A DNA stretch of 64,000 nt, taken from positions 1 to 64,000 of the forward strand of contig JAJKFJ010023674.1 of assembly GCA_027382625.1 (NCBI GenBank). The letters run 5' to 3'. The notes under the pieces are model-generated. The model saw only the letters and a program-made list of their open reading frames with translations. It did not search any database and was not told the origin of the DNA. A program made the translations under genes and the position numbers. The DNA comes from Tetmemena sp. SeJ-2015. Its lineage: Eukaryota > Ciliophora > Spirotrichea > Sporadotrichida > Oxytrichidae. Shown piece by piece: positions 10,390 to 21,205 of this stretch; positions within the stretch are counted from its first letter, which is position 1, and each line of letters opens with the position of its first letter.

Positions 10390-12898
10390 TGAACATCTCT
10401 AATTACGCTTCTTATCATAGTTTTTTAAAAGCTTCTTTGGTTTAAATCAGTGACTGTAATTCTTTTGGGTATGGATGATGAGTTGACTCTGCCTCCATCC
10501 AATGAATTCTTGTCTGAGGCATTTAGTGCTTCATCAATAAGTAAATAAAGATAAATTTAAATAGCCTAAGCATTAACTTTGGAAGGTGAATGAGTTTTGC
10601 TACCCATGATTTGAGTGCTCTTTCCTCTTTGAAGAGTCATGAATTATTTGGTGCAAGCAGAAGGAGGCCTACTTTCCTAGAACTTAGCAACCATCTAATA
10701 TCTGCTACCTACAAATCTATTCTTTGTTAACTCATCAAAGAAATTTTTCTCCTGCCCTTCTTCTTATCTTTGTCTCATCGAGTCTCTCTTTGTCTAAGCA
10801 TTAGAAAGTATGCGTCTGCTTCCTAAGTTGCCATTTCTATTAGGGTTGCTTTAATGGGAGTCAGAAGAAGCAGCCTGAGTCTTCCCTCGTGATTCAAGAG
10901 CTCTAATGTGGTTTCGATAAAATTAACTAGGATCATCTATCTCCTACTGTTCCTTCATTTTTAAGCCTCTTTTTATATTGAACTTATTCACCGTCAAGAG
11001 GGTATTATGCGCATCAAGCTACTCGATATTTGGAGCTTTAGAGAACTTATTTATCTGGTAAAAGGGTAATTTTGGTTTGTTCAAGGTAATGGCGTATTTG
11101 GGATTCAGTTATAAAATTGAACCCTTTATGTTAGCTTCCTTCAATGTTTATGATGAAGAAGCTCTTCTGAATTTTTTCTAGAAGATTTCATCTAGAGTTT
11201 GTTTGAAGTTTTTAGGCTTCTCCTCCTATACTTCAACACTTTGAATCTTGAATTGAGAGATATCTGATTCAGAAAATTCGTTTATCTGCTCAAATCCGAA
11301 CCCCTTAATATGCAATTAATTTTAAAACTTTGAAAGAGCTTAAGTTCTCTATTTTTATAACTATCTCTGAGATTGTTATGCCTTATTCTTAATCCTTTCT
11401 AACTTATCCTAGTTCTTCTCAAAGTAGAGCTTTACAAACTCTCCGAAATTGTTGCCATAGTTTTAATTTTCCCTTGCTGTATTGAGATATGTGAGTCTCT
11501 GTCTAATTTCTTCTTTCTCAATCTGCTGTGGAGTTTTGAACAACTCTGACACCTTATTCTTCTGAATTAGATTTAGTTTTCTCTTGTGCTTGCTTAGTCT
11601 TTCTTCGTGATCTGCTTCCTACTACTGATCCGTCAGCTTGCTCTTTATTTAGGCTAATCTTTCGCTGAGGCTACTGCTTGTCTGAGTCATCTTGAGATGC
11701 CTCAGCTTTGAGTCCATATTTAAGAGCTTTTGCAGCCCCTCGAATTCCTCCAAACTCATAGACACAAAGTTCTCTCTGATCCTCTGCTTAATCATCAGAG
11801 GAGTAAGTTTAGAAAATTTGGTGGCATTCAAAGTTTGAATTAACTTTTAGTCTCGAAACATTGGAACTAGGTCCTTCACTATTTCATACTCCTTTTTTGG
11901 GTTGAACTTAACCTCAGGATACTTTAGCTTTAAATTCCTGATAATCATTTCAATAAAGAATTTAAGAGAAATTTGTAAATTATTTTATGAATGTCTTCAT
12001 AAGAAAATTAAGGAAGAGTTGATTAGAGTGCATCCTTATAATCTTAATTTTTCATGAGACTTTCAACTAAACTCATATTCTTAAGATAAGTTTTGATGCC
12101 CTGTGATATAGCATTATCCTTTCCATAAAATAAGTCTGAGATCAATCTCATCCTATGTTGCTCATCCATTTTATCAAAAGGAGTGAAAAAGTTTAAAACC
12201 TTCTCCTCCTCTAATTTTGTCTTGCTCTTTAATATCAAGTGTTATGCAAATTTAACAGTCATATCCTCATCAAATCCTAACTTTTGTTAGGATGAGGGCT
12301 TAATGCTAGTTGCTGGCACTTATTCTTTTTATTAAGGAGAGTCTATAAACTTATTGGCTTAGGGTATGAGAGTTCTCATACTTTTGGCGGTACTTTGAAT
12401 ATTCTTAAGATTTTATTGTAGTTTATTATTGGAGCTCTTGGCCGATGGAGTTAGAATTTATAAGAAAGGTGATTGCATTTCCTCCTTGATTTTAGACTGT
12501 TAATTTGTCTTGAAATGCTTCTTAATTAAGGAATAAAAATCTTCATTATCATCTGACTCATCTAGATTTGCAATGTTTTCATCTTTTAAGAGCATATTTT
12601 TACTTTGATGATTTTGTGTACTTTATTTCTTTGTTTGGAGATCAAAAAGTCTTTGGTCGATGCTTGCCTCCTTACTATGATTGAGGCATTCTTCAGTAAC
12701 ATCAGTATCAAACTAGAGTTTATCTGTATCCAGAACTTAAGCTATATTCCTAACAGTCTTTTTTCATCCTAATCTTTTCAGACCTTGCACCATGTTTACA
12801 TTTGGAGAATCAGGCTATGTTAAGTCCTTCGCATTTAGTCTTTGAGTCTGAGAACTCTGTTTCAAAGTGGATTTTTTAATGGGCAGTTCTAATTTCAT
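10390..12898 (-). CDS. Hypothetical charged, helical protein
   Basis: Start at 12898 gives MKLELPIKKSTLKQSSQTQR. One UGA about 40 residues in, near 12770, interrupts an otherwise open frame that continues with LDTDKLQFDTDVTEE and DNEDFYSLIKKHFK. It sits beside a repeated AAAAGA and probably lies in a tiny IES whose border I could not fix. Further downstream are ordered helical segments (LSEERLA-type region 11650-11830 and FFTPFDKMDEQHRMRLISDL at about 12190). The C-terminus near 10390 is approximate. No known domain. Confidence 0.45.
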
Positions 12899-12994
12899 TT
12901 TGTTTTTATATTATAGAGTAGAGGCAATAAATTTAGAATTGAATTATTTGCTGTGAAGTAAAGTAAAATATAAATTAAAATAAATTTGAAAATA

Positions 12995-13530
12995 ATGGAG
13001 CTACCAGCTTTCAACATCGATGACTTCTCCAAGTGGAAATAGGGCTACCCCATCGTCAAGGTTAGTAATTGCTCAAATGAGAGATGCACCCATCTCAGTA
13101 TAGCCAAGATCTTCTTCTCAAAAACTAACGAACCACCATTTAAAGGATCATCGGAATGAAGTAATAACGCTTTAAATTTAGGAAACTGACATGGATGAGG
13201 TCATTAAACAGGAGGCAAAGGACTTCGTTATTTCAGGTATCGAAAAGGCTTCTGGACAGTTCGGAATCAACATCGAGGTAAGAACAAACACATCATATGG
13301 ACATCAATAAGCTAAAATACTACGACTTAATTTAACTAAGAGAATGCAATTTTTAACGAATTTCATAGATGGCATGTAAATTCGTGAAGGATCAAATGGA
13401 CAGACAATTCGGACCCTCATGGCATTGTGTAATGGGAGAGGGTTTCTCATTTGAAGTAACAAGGCAAGCTAAAACAACTTTATACATGTATTATGCAGGC
13501 AAAATTTGTGTCCTTCTATTTAAGTGCTGA
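12995..13530 (+). CDS. Dynein light chain, LC8 type
   Basis: Three exons (12995-13060, 13182-13277, 13369-13530) encode 107 residues, slightly longer than the usual 89 of LC8. The introns are GT-AG: 121 and 91 bp. Exon 2 has ETDMDEVIKQEAKDF, exon 3 KFVKDQMDRQFGPSWHCVMG, then the beta-strand end TTLYMYYAGKICVLLF, all at the positions of the LC8 fold (compare the family pattern WHC-G and FYLGQ-LLF). The N-terminal 22 residues (MELPAFNIDDFSKWKQGY) are an extension. LC8 proteins are dimeric hubs in axonemal and cytoplasmic dyneins; a gene of a ciliate with many LC8 paralogs. Start and stop fit without any IES. Confidence 0.9.
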
Positions 13531-13715
13531 GCCTAAATCTAATTTCCATAAATGTTATATTCATTCTCAAAACAGCCAGGGTTAGCTCTTAAACATTTTT
13601 AGAAATGTAACTCTCGATATTTTTCTTTGATGAATGTGATGATTGCAAACTTTGGTTCACTTATATATTCGTCTCCATGGTATAGTTAAGTATTAATTAA
13701 TTGTAAGTCTGATTA

Positions 13716-14470
13716 ATGACTGACAATAGAAACCCCGCCAAGGGCCATACTGGAGAGAAGAATAAGAGAACAGAAAAGGAAGTTAAACCAACTCTCAACT
13801 TAAATGCAGCAACTTTCGTACCTACCCTCAAAAAGTAGGAAGATACCTCTGCAGCTGCAAAAGCAGAAGAAGTCAAGCAAGTTGCTCCCGTGTCAGATAA
13901 AACTCTAGCATCAGGAAGTCAAGCATTAACATTCAATATTAATGCCCCAGTCTTCAAGCCAAAGAAGACAGCACCTACATTTACTCCAACTGATCTCAGT
14001 GGAAATTTGCCTATTGGCAGTCAATTCAGTGCAGATGTAATAAATTCATGATTATTCATTTCAATTATAGTCTCTTCTTGGAGCACTAGCAGGGCAAGCA
14101 AGTGGAATTGATGCTCTTAATGGGTATGTAAACCCTCATGCTGCTAAACCTTAAATTTCAGCCACATCTTAAAAGAAGAGAACCACTACCTCCCAAGACT
14201 ATGGCAAAAAGAAAGTATATACTATCGATTTCCTCTTGTCGTTAAAGCTTCAATTCAAGGAAAGACCTGCTAATATGGCGCTCTTAGATTTTCCTCATAA
14301 AAAGAAAAGACATTTGAAGAATAGAGAAATGACCGAGAGTGATAAATTCAACTTCACTGTGAAAGAATTTAGAATTATGCTCAATAAACTCTCTAATGAT
14401 AACTTTAAAAATGCTAAAAGATGGAAAGATCAATTAAAAACTTTGCTCAATATATTTATTCTGAAAAATT
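13716..14470 (+). CDS. eIF4G-like translation factor, 5' part
   Basis: ATG 13716. One GT-AG intron at 14037-14070 (34 bp). The N-terminal region contains PTLNLNAATFVPTL, close to the PAM2 consensus that binds the PABP MLLE domain, and a second similar site TFNINAPVFKP. Then KKVYTIDFLLSLK matches the eIF4E-binding pattern Y-x4-L-hydrophobic and the eIF4G context YxxDFLL. The start of a MIF4G domain follows (VKEFRIMLNKLSNDNF). The frame then runs into sequence antisense to the next gene, so the MIF4G domain is cut after its first helix. The 3' part must come from elsewhere or is scrambled. Confidence 0.65.
14037..14070 (+). other. 34-bp GT-AG intron in the eIF4G-like gene
   Basis: Begins GTAATAAATT and ends TTATAG. 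Removal joins QFSAD to SLLGALAGQ in frame; unspliced reading meets UGA. Confidence 0.7.
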
Positions 14471-14491
14471 AGCTTTCTCTAAGTATTAATT

Positions 14492-15160
14492 TCATTATTC
14501 ATCTCCTTGGAAACTTGTCGGCTTCTGAAGGCTTTCTTTATTGATTTGAGTGTTGTGAATATCTTTACTAACTCTCATAGGGCTAGTGATTGTATGGGAC
14601 TTGTTAGTAAGCTTATGACTATCTTCTTGAGTTATTTTGATTAACGCTATATTATGAAGTATTTTGCTCTTGCTGATTTTGGAGAATATATGTGATGTAG
14701 AGTACGTGCTTGAGTTACTCCTCCTCTATTTTGTATTTGAGGCATATGTAGTCTAATGCTCTGTACTTTAAAACTTCTCCAGCCTCATCATCTCCATATA
14801 TGTCCACTCTCCTCCCATCAAATTAGAATTCATCCTCAACTAGCTACTGACTGTATTGCTTTATCTCTTAGTAAATCTGCAAAGCCATTTCTCCTGTCAG
14901 CCATTTGGGAGGTTGGTGCTTCAAGAAATCTTTTATACCCAGGATGAAGGTCAAGTCAACATTATAGAAGTGCTTTTCTTGTGCCGCTTCTATATCTTCA
15001 ATCCCAACGTTAAAAGAAATACATAAAGAGTTAAGCTTGTGAGCGATGAGCTTTAAATTATCTTCAAGTTTTGACTCGATAGCTTTCTTGTAAAGAAGAA
15101 CTATCTTTTTGTAAGTAATTAAAGTAATTTTGAAAAACAAATACTCGGTAAGATAAAGTA
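14492..15160 (-). CDS. Hypothetical helical protein or inverted coding piece
   Basis: Minus-strand frame through TYKKIVLLYKKAIESKLEDN, NVGIEDIEAAQEKHFYNVDL, KDFLKHQPPKWLTGEMALQI and VEDEFQFDGRRVDIYGDDEA, then after a frame change near 14690 a basic/polar end (SPMRVSKDIHNTQINKESLQ) to UGA at 14492-14494. It has no clear ATG. VLLYKKAIES weakly resembles the LIFEKAI-E helix of MIF4G, so it could be an inverted piece of the preceding eIF4G-like gene. I could not find a convincing pointer and a separate gene is equally possible. Confidence 0.35.
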
Positions 15161-15204
15161 GACTATAATAAAACGTAAATATTGAGTCATATTAAATATA
15201 AGAG

Positions 15205-15329
15205 GCAAATCTGCTGAGAAAACACTCTTAACTAATACTATTCAATCAATTGATAATACACCCTAGAAATCAATTAAATTAGGATCTGCTAAAAGTATAA
15301 TAAAGTCTCTACTAAATATGGCCAAATGA
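15205..15329 (+). other. Orphan C-terminal coding fragment
   Basis: Plus-strand open segment GKSAEKTLLTNTIQSIDNTP then SAKSIIKSLLNMAK and UGA 15327-15329, with AT-rich flanks and no start. It may be the last coding piece of a scrambled gene such as the eIF4G-like one. Confidence 0.25.
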
Positions 15330-15593
15330 AATTTAGGATTCTTTATTCTCACTTTTCGATATTTAGTTTTTTAAATTTAAATATAAGGCAAAAGAAGATG
15401 ATTTATCTCTAAAGTATTGCAGTGAAAATGATATAAATAAACTCACTTAAAAATATTTTTGCTGTATATAAAGAGAATTAAAATAAAATAAGCATAGTCT
15501 CAACAAAAAAAATCATAAAATGGAAAGGATAATTAAAAAATTTATAATTTCTTTTTATGTTCTGCTCGTATTACAAACTAAAAGAAAAACACA

Positions 15594-17442
15594 ATGAAAA
15601 AGCAAAATCAATCAAACTTGCAATCTGAGCAAACCGCACAGCAAAGCAAGGATAGCAAGGTCCTCTAAAGACTTAAGCAAGAGCTTTCTTTCATGAGCAC
15701 TTATAAAAATATGGACGTTAGCTAAACCACAGTTGAGAAAGAAATTGAGCAGTAAGTTTATTTCAAATAAGTAGATATAAAACAGCCTGACATATTCAAT
15801 GTCACGAAGCTGTTTAGATCATCATTTTTTCTGCCAAGTATAATAAACTAAACTTAAATAGATGGTGGTCAAACAGCAGATGGTAATACACTAAGAGAAA
15901 CTACAAGGCTTCAGATGTATCTTCTCTAAGATCTTCAATTGATCTCGTAACTCCTTCTCACTATCTTTCAAGAAAGCTGTACTAAAACTTGAGAGAAAAG
16001 TTTGACATTAAGGACAGCTCAAGAACTTATGGCGCCCTAGATACAGTTTAAGTGATCAACATGTGCAAGTATCTCTCTAGCGTATATGTGAGTGGATGGT
16101 AATGCTCATCAACTCATGTTCCTCATGGGCATGAGCCTGGCCCCGACTTTGCTGATTACCCCATGAGCACAGTTCCTGATAAAGTTCTTCAACTCGTAAA
16201 GGCACAGCTCTTCCATGATAGGAAATATAATTGAGATTTGAATTTGTCTTTCCAACATCTCAATTATTTAATCATAAAACGAGGAAAGATTCAGTATGAC
16301 GCCAGAGGAAAAATAAAAGCATAAGAAGGTTGACTATTTGGTACCTTGTATTGCAGATGCAGATGCAGGATTCGGAGGAATCACTTCTGTGATGAAGCTT
16401 GTGAAGATGTTTATTGAAGCAGGTGCAGGTGGAATTCATATCGAAGATTAGAAGCCAGGCGTTAAGAAATGCGGCCATCTTGGAGGCAAAGTTTTGGTAT
16501 CAACTAGAGAGCATGTGACTAGATTGCAAGCTGCAAGACTTCAAGCAGATGTTATGGGATGTGATCTCGTATTGAATCAAATAATTGTTATTGTGTGCTA
16601 GAACTGATGCCCTCAGTGCTACTTTCCTAGACACAAATATCGATCCAATTGATCACCCATTCATCCTTGGATGTGTAGATCCTAAAAATCCTCAGAAACT
16701 GCTCACCTTCCCTTAGGCTGGACGCATATCTATTCAGCAGAATTTTAGATAGGAAGAGAGAGACAGACTATTAGCTATGTGGGATCAACACGCTTTACAC
16801 CTTTCACTTCAGTCAGCATAAGAATTAGCTAAGAAGAATGGGTTTGAATTCTATTTCGATTGGGAAAGCTGCAGAACCGAAGAAGGATATTATAGAATTG
16901 AGGGAAGCATTGCTTACTGTGTGCAAAGAGGACTAGTGTTTGCTGATTACGCTGATATGCTTTGGATGGAAACCCCCACTCCAGATCTTTAGGTAGCTAA
17001 AGAATTTGCCGATTTGATCCATGCTCAAAAGCCTCATACTATGCTAGCCTATAACCTCTCTCCAAGTTTCAACTGGGATGCTCAAAAGATGACCGAAGAG
17101 GACTTGGAGAATTTCATTCCAAACCTCGCCTCAATGGGTTATTGCTGGTAATTCATTACCCTCGCAGGTTTCCATATGGATGCCCTCATTAGTGAGGTCT
17201 TCACTTCTAACTTTGCAAAGACAGGAATGCTCGGTTTTGTCGAGTACATTTAAAGAAAAGAGAAGAGCGAAAAGGTTGACCAGCTTCTTCACTAGAAATG
17301 GTCAGGAGCTAACTTAAAAGACAGAGAAGTTGAGCTCGCATCAAATAACAAAATTAGTACACTATCTAATCAAAAGGGTGGTGGTACTACCGAAGATCAA
17401 TTTTACAAGAACGGATCTCATGGCCTTGGACATAAGCATTGA
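15594..17442 (+). CDS. Isocitrate lyase
   Basis: Glyoxylate-cycle enzyme that splits isocitrate into succinate and glyoxylate. The N-terminal part ends EKEIEQ, then a 110-bp GT-AG intron (15752-15861), then [38 protein letters not shown] and [16 protein letters not shown]. An insert at about 16230-16277 separates HDRK from [10 protein letters not shown]. Next come [30 protein letters not shown] with the catalytic KKCGH, and [10 protein letters not shown]. The size matches eukaryotic enzymes. The C-terminus ends GSHGLGHKH, not an SKL-type peroxisomal signal. Start chosen as the first ATG in frame. A 19-bp IES interrupts the codons before ARTDA. Confidence 0.93.
15752..15861 (+). other. 110-bp intron in isocitrate lyase
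   Basis: GTAAGT...AAATAG. Splicing gives EKEIEQ-WWSNSRW, the conserved isocitrate lyase N-terminal motif. Unusually long beside the 30-90 bp introns elsewhere here, so it may hide an IES. Confidence 0.7.
16575..16593 (+). other. IES, pointer ATTG
   Basis: 19 bp between ATTG 16571-16574 and 16590-16593. Deletion gives D-L-V-L-C-A-R-T-D-A, the expected active-site strand. A GT-AG intron here would shift the frame. Confidence 0.8.
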
Positions 17443-17626
17443 TAAATGAAAAAATCTATAATTTGAATGTATGAACGCATAAGTTTCAGCTTAAGATATC
17501 CAATGACGGGGATCTAAAGATATGAATCGAAAATAAAGTTCTCTATTAAATATACCAATCGTTCCTCAAATAGATTGATTATAAAATTGTAAATCAAATG
17601 AGTAAACCGGAAAATCCTATAGCACA

Positions 17627-18342
17627 TCACTTCTTCTTCTTTTTTCCTCCCTTCTTGCCCTTCTTTTTGGGAGGCTTAAATCCGTGTTTGTCCCAGACTG
17701 TTTGGATATGATCATAAAACTCTTCTTTGGTTATTTTTAGTGGCGCAGGTAGCAGCTCGCATATATTATTGTGCTTGTTTTACTTTGCCCAATAAGCGGC
17801 GCTGAAGCCATATGCATCTCTGATGTTGGGATCGCAGCCTAAATTATAACTTAAAATTTAATTTTGATACCTTTCGCGAGAAGTAGTTTAACTATCTCTA
17901 CTCTGCCATCCCTTGCAGCTATGTGCAGACTCGTAAAGCCAGCTTTATTTTTAATTGTTGGATCTCCACCGTAGCTAATAAACATATCAACCACGTCTAT
18001 CATGTTCTTTTCAACGGCCTTATGTAGAGGAGTGTTTTAACCCACCTCATGATTTTCTTATTTATTTGGGTTGGCTCCATACTGTAGCATTATTTGTATT
18101 ATGGTTTTATTTTCAGCTTAAACTGCGAACTATAAACGAACAGTTAGATTTTAGGAGCAATACTTATTTAAATATTGTCAAAAGTTAAAATAGCTTACAT
18201 GAAGAGGAGTTTGGCCATTTATGTTACTGCAATTAACGTCTACTTCATTTTCCTCTAGCAAGGCGATCACATCATGGACATTTGCATGATTTATTCCATG
18301 GAAAAGTAAATCGTTTCCGATTTTCTTTATTTTTCCAATCAT
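17627..18342 (-). CDS. Ankyrin-repeat protein with a lysine-rich tail
   Basis: Start 18342 (MIGKIKKIGNDLLFHGINHA). Two GT-AG introns: 18130-18198 (69 bp) and 17839-17870 (32 bp). About four ankyrin repeats are visible: NINGQTPLH, GQNTPLHKAVEKN, NKAGFTSLHIAARDGRVEIV and DAYGFSAAYWAK, with the TPLH and GANPN/GGDPT turn motifs. The C-terminus is KPPKKKGKKGGKKKKK and UGA 17627-17629. No IES is needed for a full reading frame. A protein-binding adaptor; cellular role unknown. Confidence 0.85.
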
Positions 18343-18479
18343 TTTAAATTATTAAGAACTTAACTATATTTATTGTTATAGATTCATTTGGATGATTGGA
18401 CGAAATTTAGATATATTCGAAATATCTAAATTATTTAAACAATATCCTATTAGAAATGTGGTCATCAACTATATATGAA

Positions 18480-20387
18480 GTATAAAGAACTTTGAATGCT
18501 ATTTTAATTAGCGTAATGATGATACTACAAAGTCATCTTATTTTAATCTGCTAAGGAGACAAACGACTCCTATGTGCTTTATTTCTGGCAAGCTTACAAC
18601 GGCACGCGACAGAGCTACTTAGTATCAAAGAGAGAATATTAAAAGGAGACAAAAAACTAATCTATATTTTATCAGTATGCGCTCCAATTATTACTCTATT
18701 CCTTCCAGCGTGCAAAGACTTAAGTCCTGAGGGTCTATCATACGAACTATGCTCAAGAAATATGAAACTGATACCCGATAGAACAACATATAAGTCAGTC
18801 TATCTTGATCAAACACAAGTAGGGCTTGTTTCCTGCAACTTTCAATACAAGGATGGAACTGATTTTAATCACTGCCCTCGAACTATTTTAAATTTTAAGA
18901 ATGAAATATTTTGGCCAACTCTTTGAAAAGCTTAAAGAACCTAGGGTTTGAAGTTAAGATTGGCTTCGAGATTGAATTTGTGGTTCTCAATGAAAATCTA
19001 AAGCCTGTGGATACAACCAGCGTATGCAATCTTGATAGCACTTTACAATAACTTAGCAAATTAACCTATAAATGTGTGAATTTATTTTAATGAGGATTAA
19101 ATTATAACTTGGAGATTAAATGGAGAAAGCTGGAATTTCGATCGATATCATTCATAAAGAGTCCAGTTAGGGTTAATATGAAGTAGTAAAATAAATATCT
19201 TATTTATTGTAGTAGTGATGGATTACGGAGACCCTATGAAGATTATCGATGACTATCATCTTGCAAGATCAATATCGTTCATGCTAAATAGAAATTGAAA
19301 TCCAGAGACAATGTTTTAATTTTATTTTTTCGTTGTTAGTTTGAAGATTGCTTAATAGTATTTTTATTAATATCGTATCTTATCAAATATATAGTTAGTT
19401 TTGTTATTCTAAATATTTTGTAAAGAAAATTGATTATAAGCATTTTATAAAGAAGAGCATGATATAAAACCTATAAGTTAAACCATATCTTAGTTTTTCT
19501 TATTATAGGAAAGTTAGCTTAGCTCAATAGAGGGGATCTATATCCATTTTTAATTTAAATTATTCTTTTGTTTTTAATTAAAAAATTACTATAATAAAGC
19601 AGGTTTTTGAGAAAGCTTACACTGACAAAAAAGTAATTAGTTTTTTGCCAAAAATCTCTCAAGAGGAGCTTGGAAACGGTCTCCATGTGCATTTAAGTTT
19701 ATGGCACAAGGGAAAGAACATTCTAGGCGATTTAAAGTAAAAATATGGTCTGAGTAAAGAAGGAAGAGCATTCATAGCTGGTATCCACCACCATTATCTT
19801 AATTATATTTTATCCTGCATTGCTACATTTCTTAGCACCAACTCCCAATAGCTATAATAGAATAATGCCAGATATGTGTGCAGGAGCCTACAAAATATGG
19901 GGAATTGAAAACAGAGAGGCACCAATCAGAGTTATAGATTCTGATTAGATCGGCCAACCTATATCTCACTTTGAAGTTAAATCGATGGATCACACAGCCA
20001 ACTAGTATCTAGCTATTGCTTCACTGATTGTGGCTGGAATATTTTTTTATATATGGAATGGAAGGACTAGAGAAAAATTACGAGCTCTCTGAGCCCTACA
20101 ATAACGATCCCTCTTTTCTTACCACTGAAGAGAGGAATAGGCTAGGTAAATTAGTTTTATATTTTGGATTTATTTAATGCAATAACTTTTGTTAAATTAT
20201 TCAGCTTTTGCCAATGACATTCGAAGAGAGAAAGGAAGCAATTAGTTCAGAGATAGGAAGACCTTTCAGGAATGCTTTTGGGGAGGACTTCATTAACAAC
20301 CTGTATACATTCCAGACTTTGGATTTGGAAGAGAGTCAGGGCCTAACCCTAGAGTAGTAGTTTAAGCTTTTTAATGATAAGTTTTGA
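18480..20387 (+). CDS. Glutamine synthetase-family enzyme
   Basis: Family signatures in order: LSPEGLSYELCSRNMKLIPD, GFEVKIGFEIEFVVLNE, KAGISIDIIHKESSQGQYEV, DYGDPMKIIDDYHLARSI, GNGLHVHLSLWHKGKN (ATP/substrate loop), YKIWGIENREAPIRV, ISHFEVKSMDHTANQYLAIA and the C-terminal LPMTFEERKEAI. This resembles the bacterial-type GlnA/FluG branch rather than the short eukaryotic GSII. Such members ligate ammonia or amines to glutamate; the substrate is not certain. Seven IESs interrupt the visible part and each pointer restores the frame. The 5' end is uncertain: VLYFWQAYNGTRQSYLVSKR lies upstream in another frame, so another insert sits near 18660. Stop 20385-20387. Confidence 0.85.
18890..18912 (+). 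other. IES 1 of glutamine synthetase gene, pointer ATTTT
   Basis: 23 bp between ATTTT 18885-18889 and 18908-18912. Deletion gives PRTILANSLKSLKNLGFE in frame. Confidence 0.85.
19055..19110 (+). other. IES 2 of glutamine synthetase gene, pointer ATAACTT
   Basis: 56 bp between ATAACTT 19048-19054 and 19104-19110. Deletion gives TLQQLGDQMEKAGIS in frame. Confidence 0.85.
19189..19214 (+). other. IES 3 of glutamine synthetase gene, pointer GTAGTA
   Basis: 26 bp between GTAGTA 19183-19188 and 19209-19214. Deletion gives QYEVVVMDYGDP in frame. Confidence 0.85.
19275..19596 (+). other. IES 4 of glutamine synthetase gene, 322 bp, pointer AATA
   Basis: Long AT-rich insert between AATA 19271-19274 and 19593-19596. 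Deletion gives HLARSIKQVFEKAYTDK in frame. No ORF or repeat was recognised inside. Confidence 0.8.
19799..19814 (+). other. IES 5 of glutamine synthetase gene, pointer TTATC
   Basis: 16 bp between TTATC 19794-19798 and 19810-19814. Deletion gives IHHHYPALLHFLAPT in frame. Confidence 0.85.
20041..20059 (+). other. IES 6 of glutamine synthetase gene, pointer TGGAAT
   Basis: 19 bp between TGGAAT 20035-20040 and 20054-20059. Deletion gives LIVAGMEGLEKNYEL in frame. Confidence 0.85.
20144..20206 (+). other. IES 7 of glutamine synthetase gene, pointer GCT
   Basis: 63 bp between GCT 20141-20143 and 20204-20206. Deletion gives ERNRLLPMTFEER. The insert is a multiple of three without UGA, so only family comparison shows it is foreign. 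A GT-AG intron would break the frame. Confidence 0.6.
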
Positions 20388-20437
20388 ATGCTATAAATTT
20401 CTTCTCTTAAGTTTAAATTATAATCTTAATTATTTTA

Positions 20438-20983
20438 ATGGAGGAAAATAGAAAGGAGAACTTGAAAGATATAAACAAAGTATTCTAGGCACAGTAGCAA
20501 GCAGAGAAACAGAACTTCTTCTCCAATCTTTTCAAACAGACACCTGAGAAGCAAGAAAAGATAAGGCAAAAGAATCTCAGGAAATAGGTTTGTGATCCAT
20601 TCATTAATAGAATCATCTTTATTTTTTAATTTATCGAGCTGTTATTATTTGATTGTACAAGCTTTTGCTGGAGGAAATGATTTAAACTCATAAAGAATAC
20701 AAAGGAGACTATAAAGGATCGGCATTGATAATCACTAAGAATAAGAATGACTTGAAGGAAGATGTTGAGAAGTATTTAGATGAAAAGAACGTGGTGTCTG
20801 AAGTGCTTTCGTTAAGCAGTTTCTATGATAGAGAACAGAAGGAGTATATGAATTGCATCAATCAGGTATTTGATAATAAGCCCCTGCCTCTATTTCTATT
20901 TTAGGGAGAGTATATTGGAAAGTAAGTTTATCATTTTATCTAAATATTTTAGTTGGGAAAAGCTTAAGGAGATTATTCCTTGA
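20438..20983 (+). CDS. Glutaredoxin/thioredoxin-fold-like small protein without a CxxC
   Basis: ATG 20438 (MEENRKENLKDINKVFQAQQ). Two GT-AG introns: 20588-20661 (74 bp) and 20922-20952 (31 bp). After the first intron the chain reads KGDYKGSALIITKNKNDLKE, then LSSFYDREQKEYMNCINQVF and PLPLFLFQGEYIGNWEKLKE. The LP-x-hydrophobic strand plus GEYIGNWEKLKEI matches the glutaredoxin cis-Pro and GGxDDL end. The CPYC active site expected after the first strand is replaced by TKNKND, so redox catalysis is unlikely. No IES seen. Stop 20981-20983. Confidence 0.55.
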
Positions 20984-21205
20984 CTCTCTTTTAATTAAAT
21001 CTTCTTGAATTATTATTTTTCTATTAGAATACAAATATTTTACTAAAGATCAACATTTATGAAATTTATTAAGCCTTGCAAGTATTTTTACTCTCCTTAA
21101 GAATAACATCTTATTTGCAATATCATGAAAATAATTTCGATAAATTAAGATTTTAAATTCTTCTAATTTACACAAGAAAAAATTGATTCATACATAAATT
21201 TCTTG

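Noticed and set aside
14442..15190. CTCAATAT as a pointer joining eIF4G-like coding to the inverted segment
   Set aside because: The join is out of frame with the helical minus-strand reading, and an 8-bp match is expected by chance in AT-rich DNA of this size.
16562..16602. Intron in isocitrate lyase at GTATTGAATC...GCTAG
   Set aside because: Splicing there gives UGA immediately; the ATTG pointer deletion restores the conserved ARTDA.
20144..20206. GT-AG intron GTAAATT...TTCAG in glutamine synthetase
   Set aside because: Splicing would shift the frame before LPMTFEER, whereas deletion between the GCT repeats keeps it.
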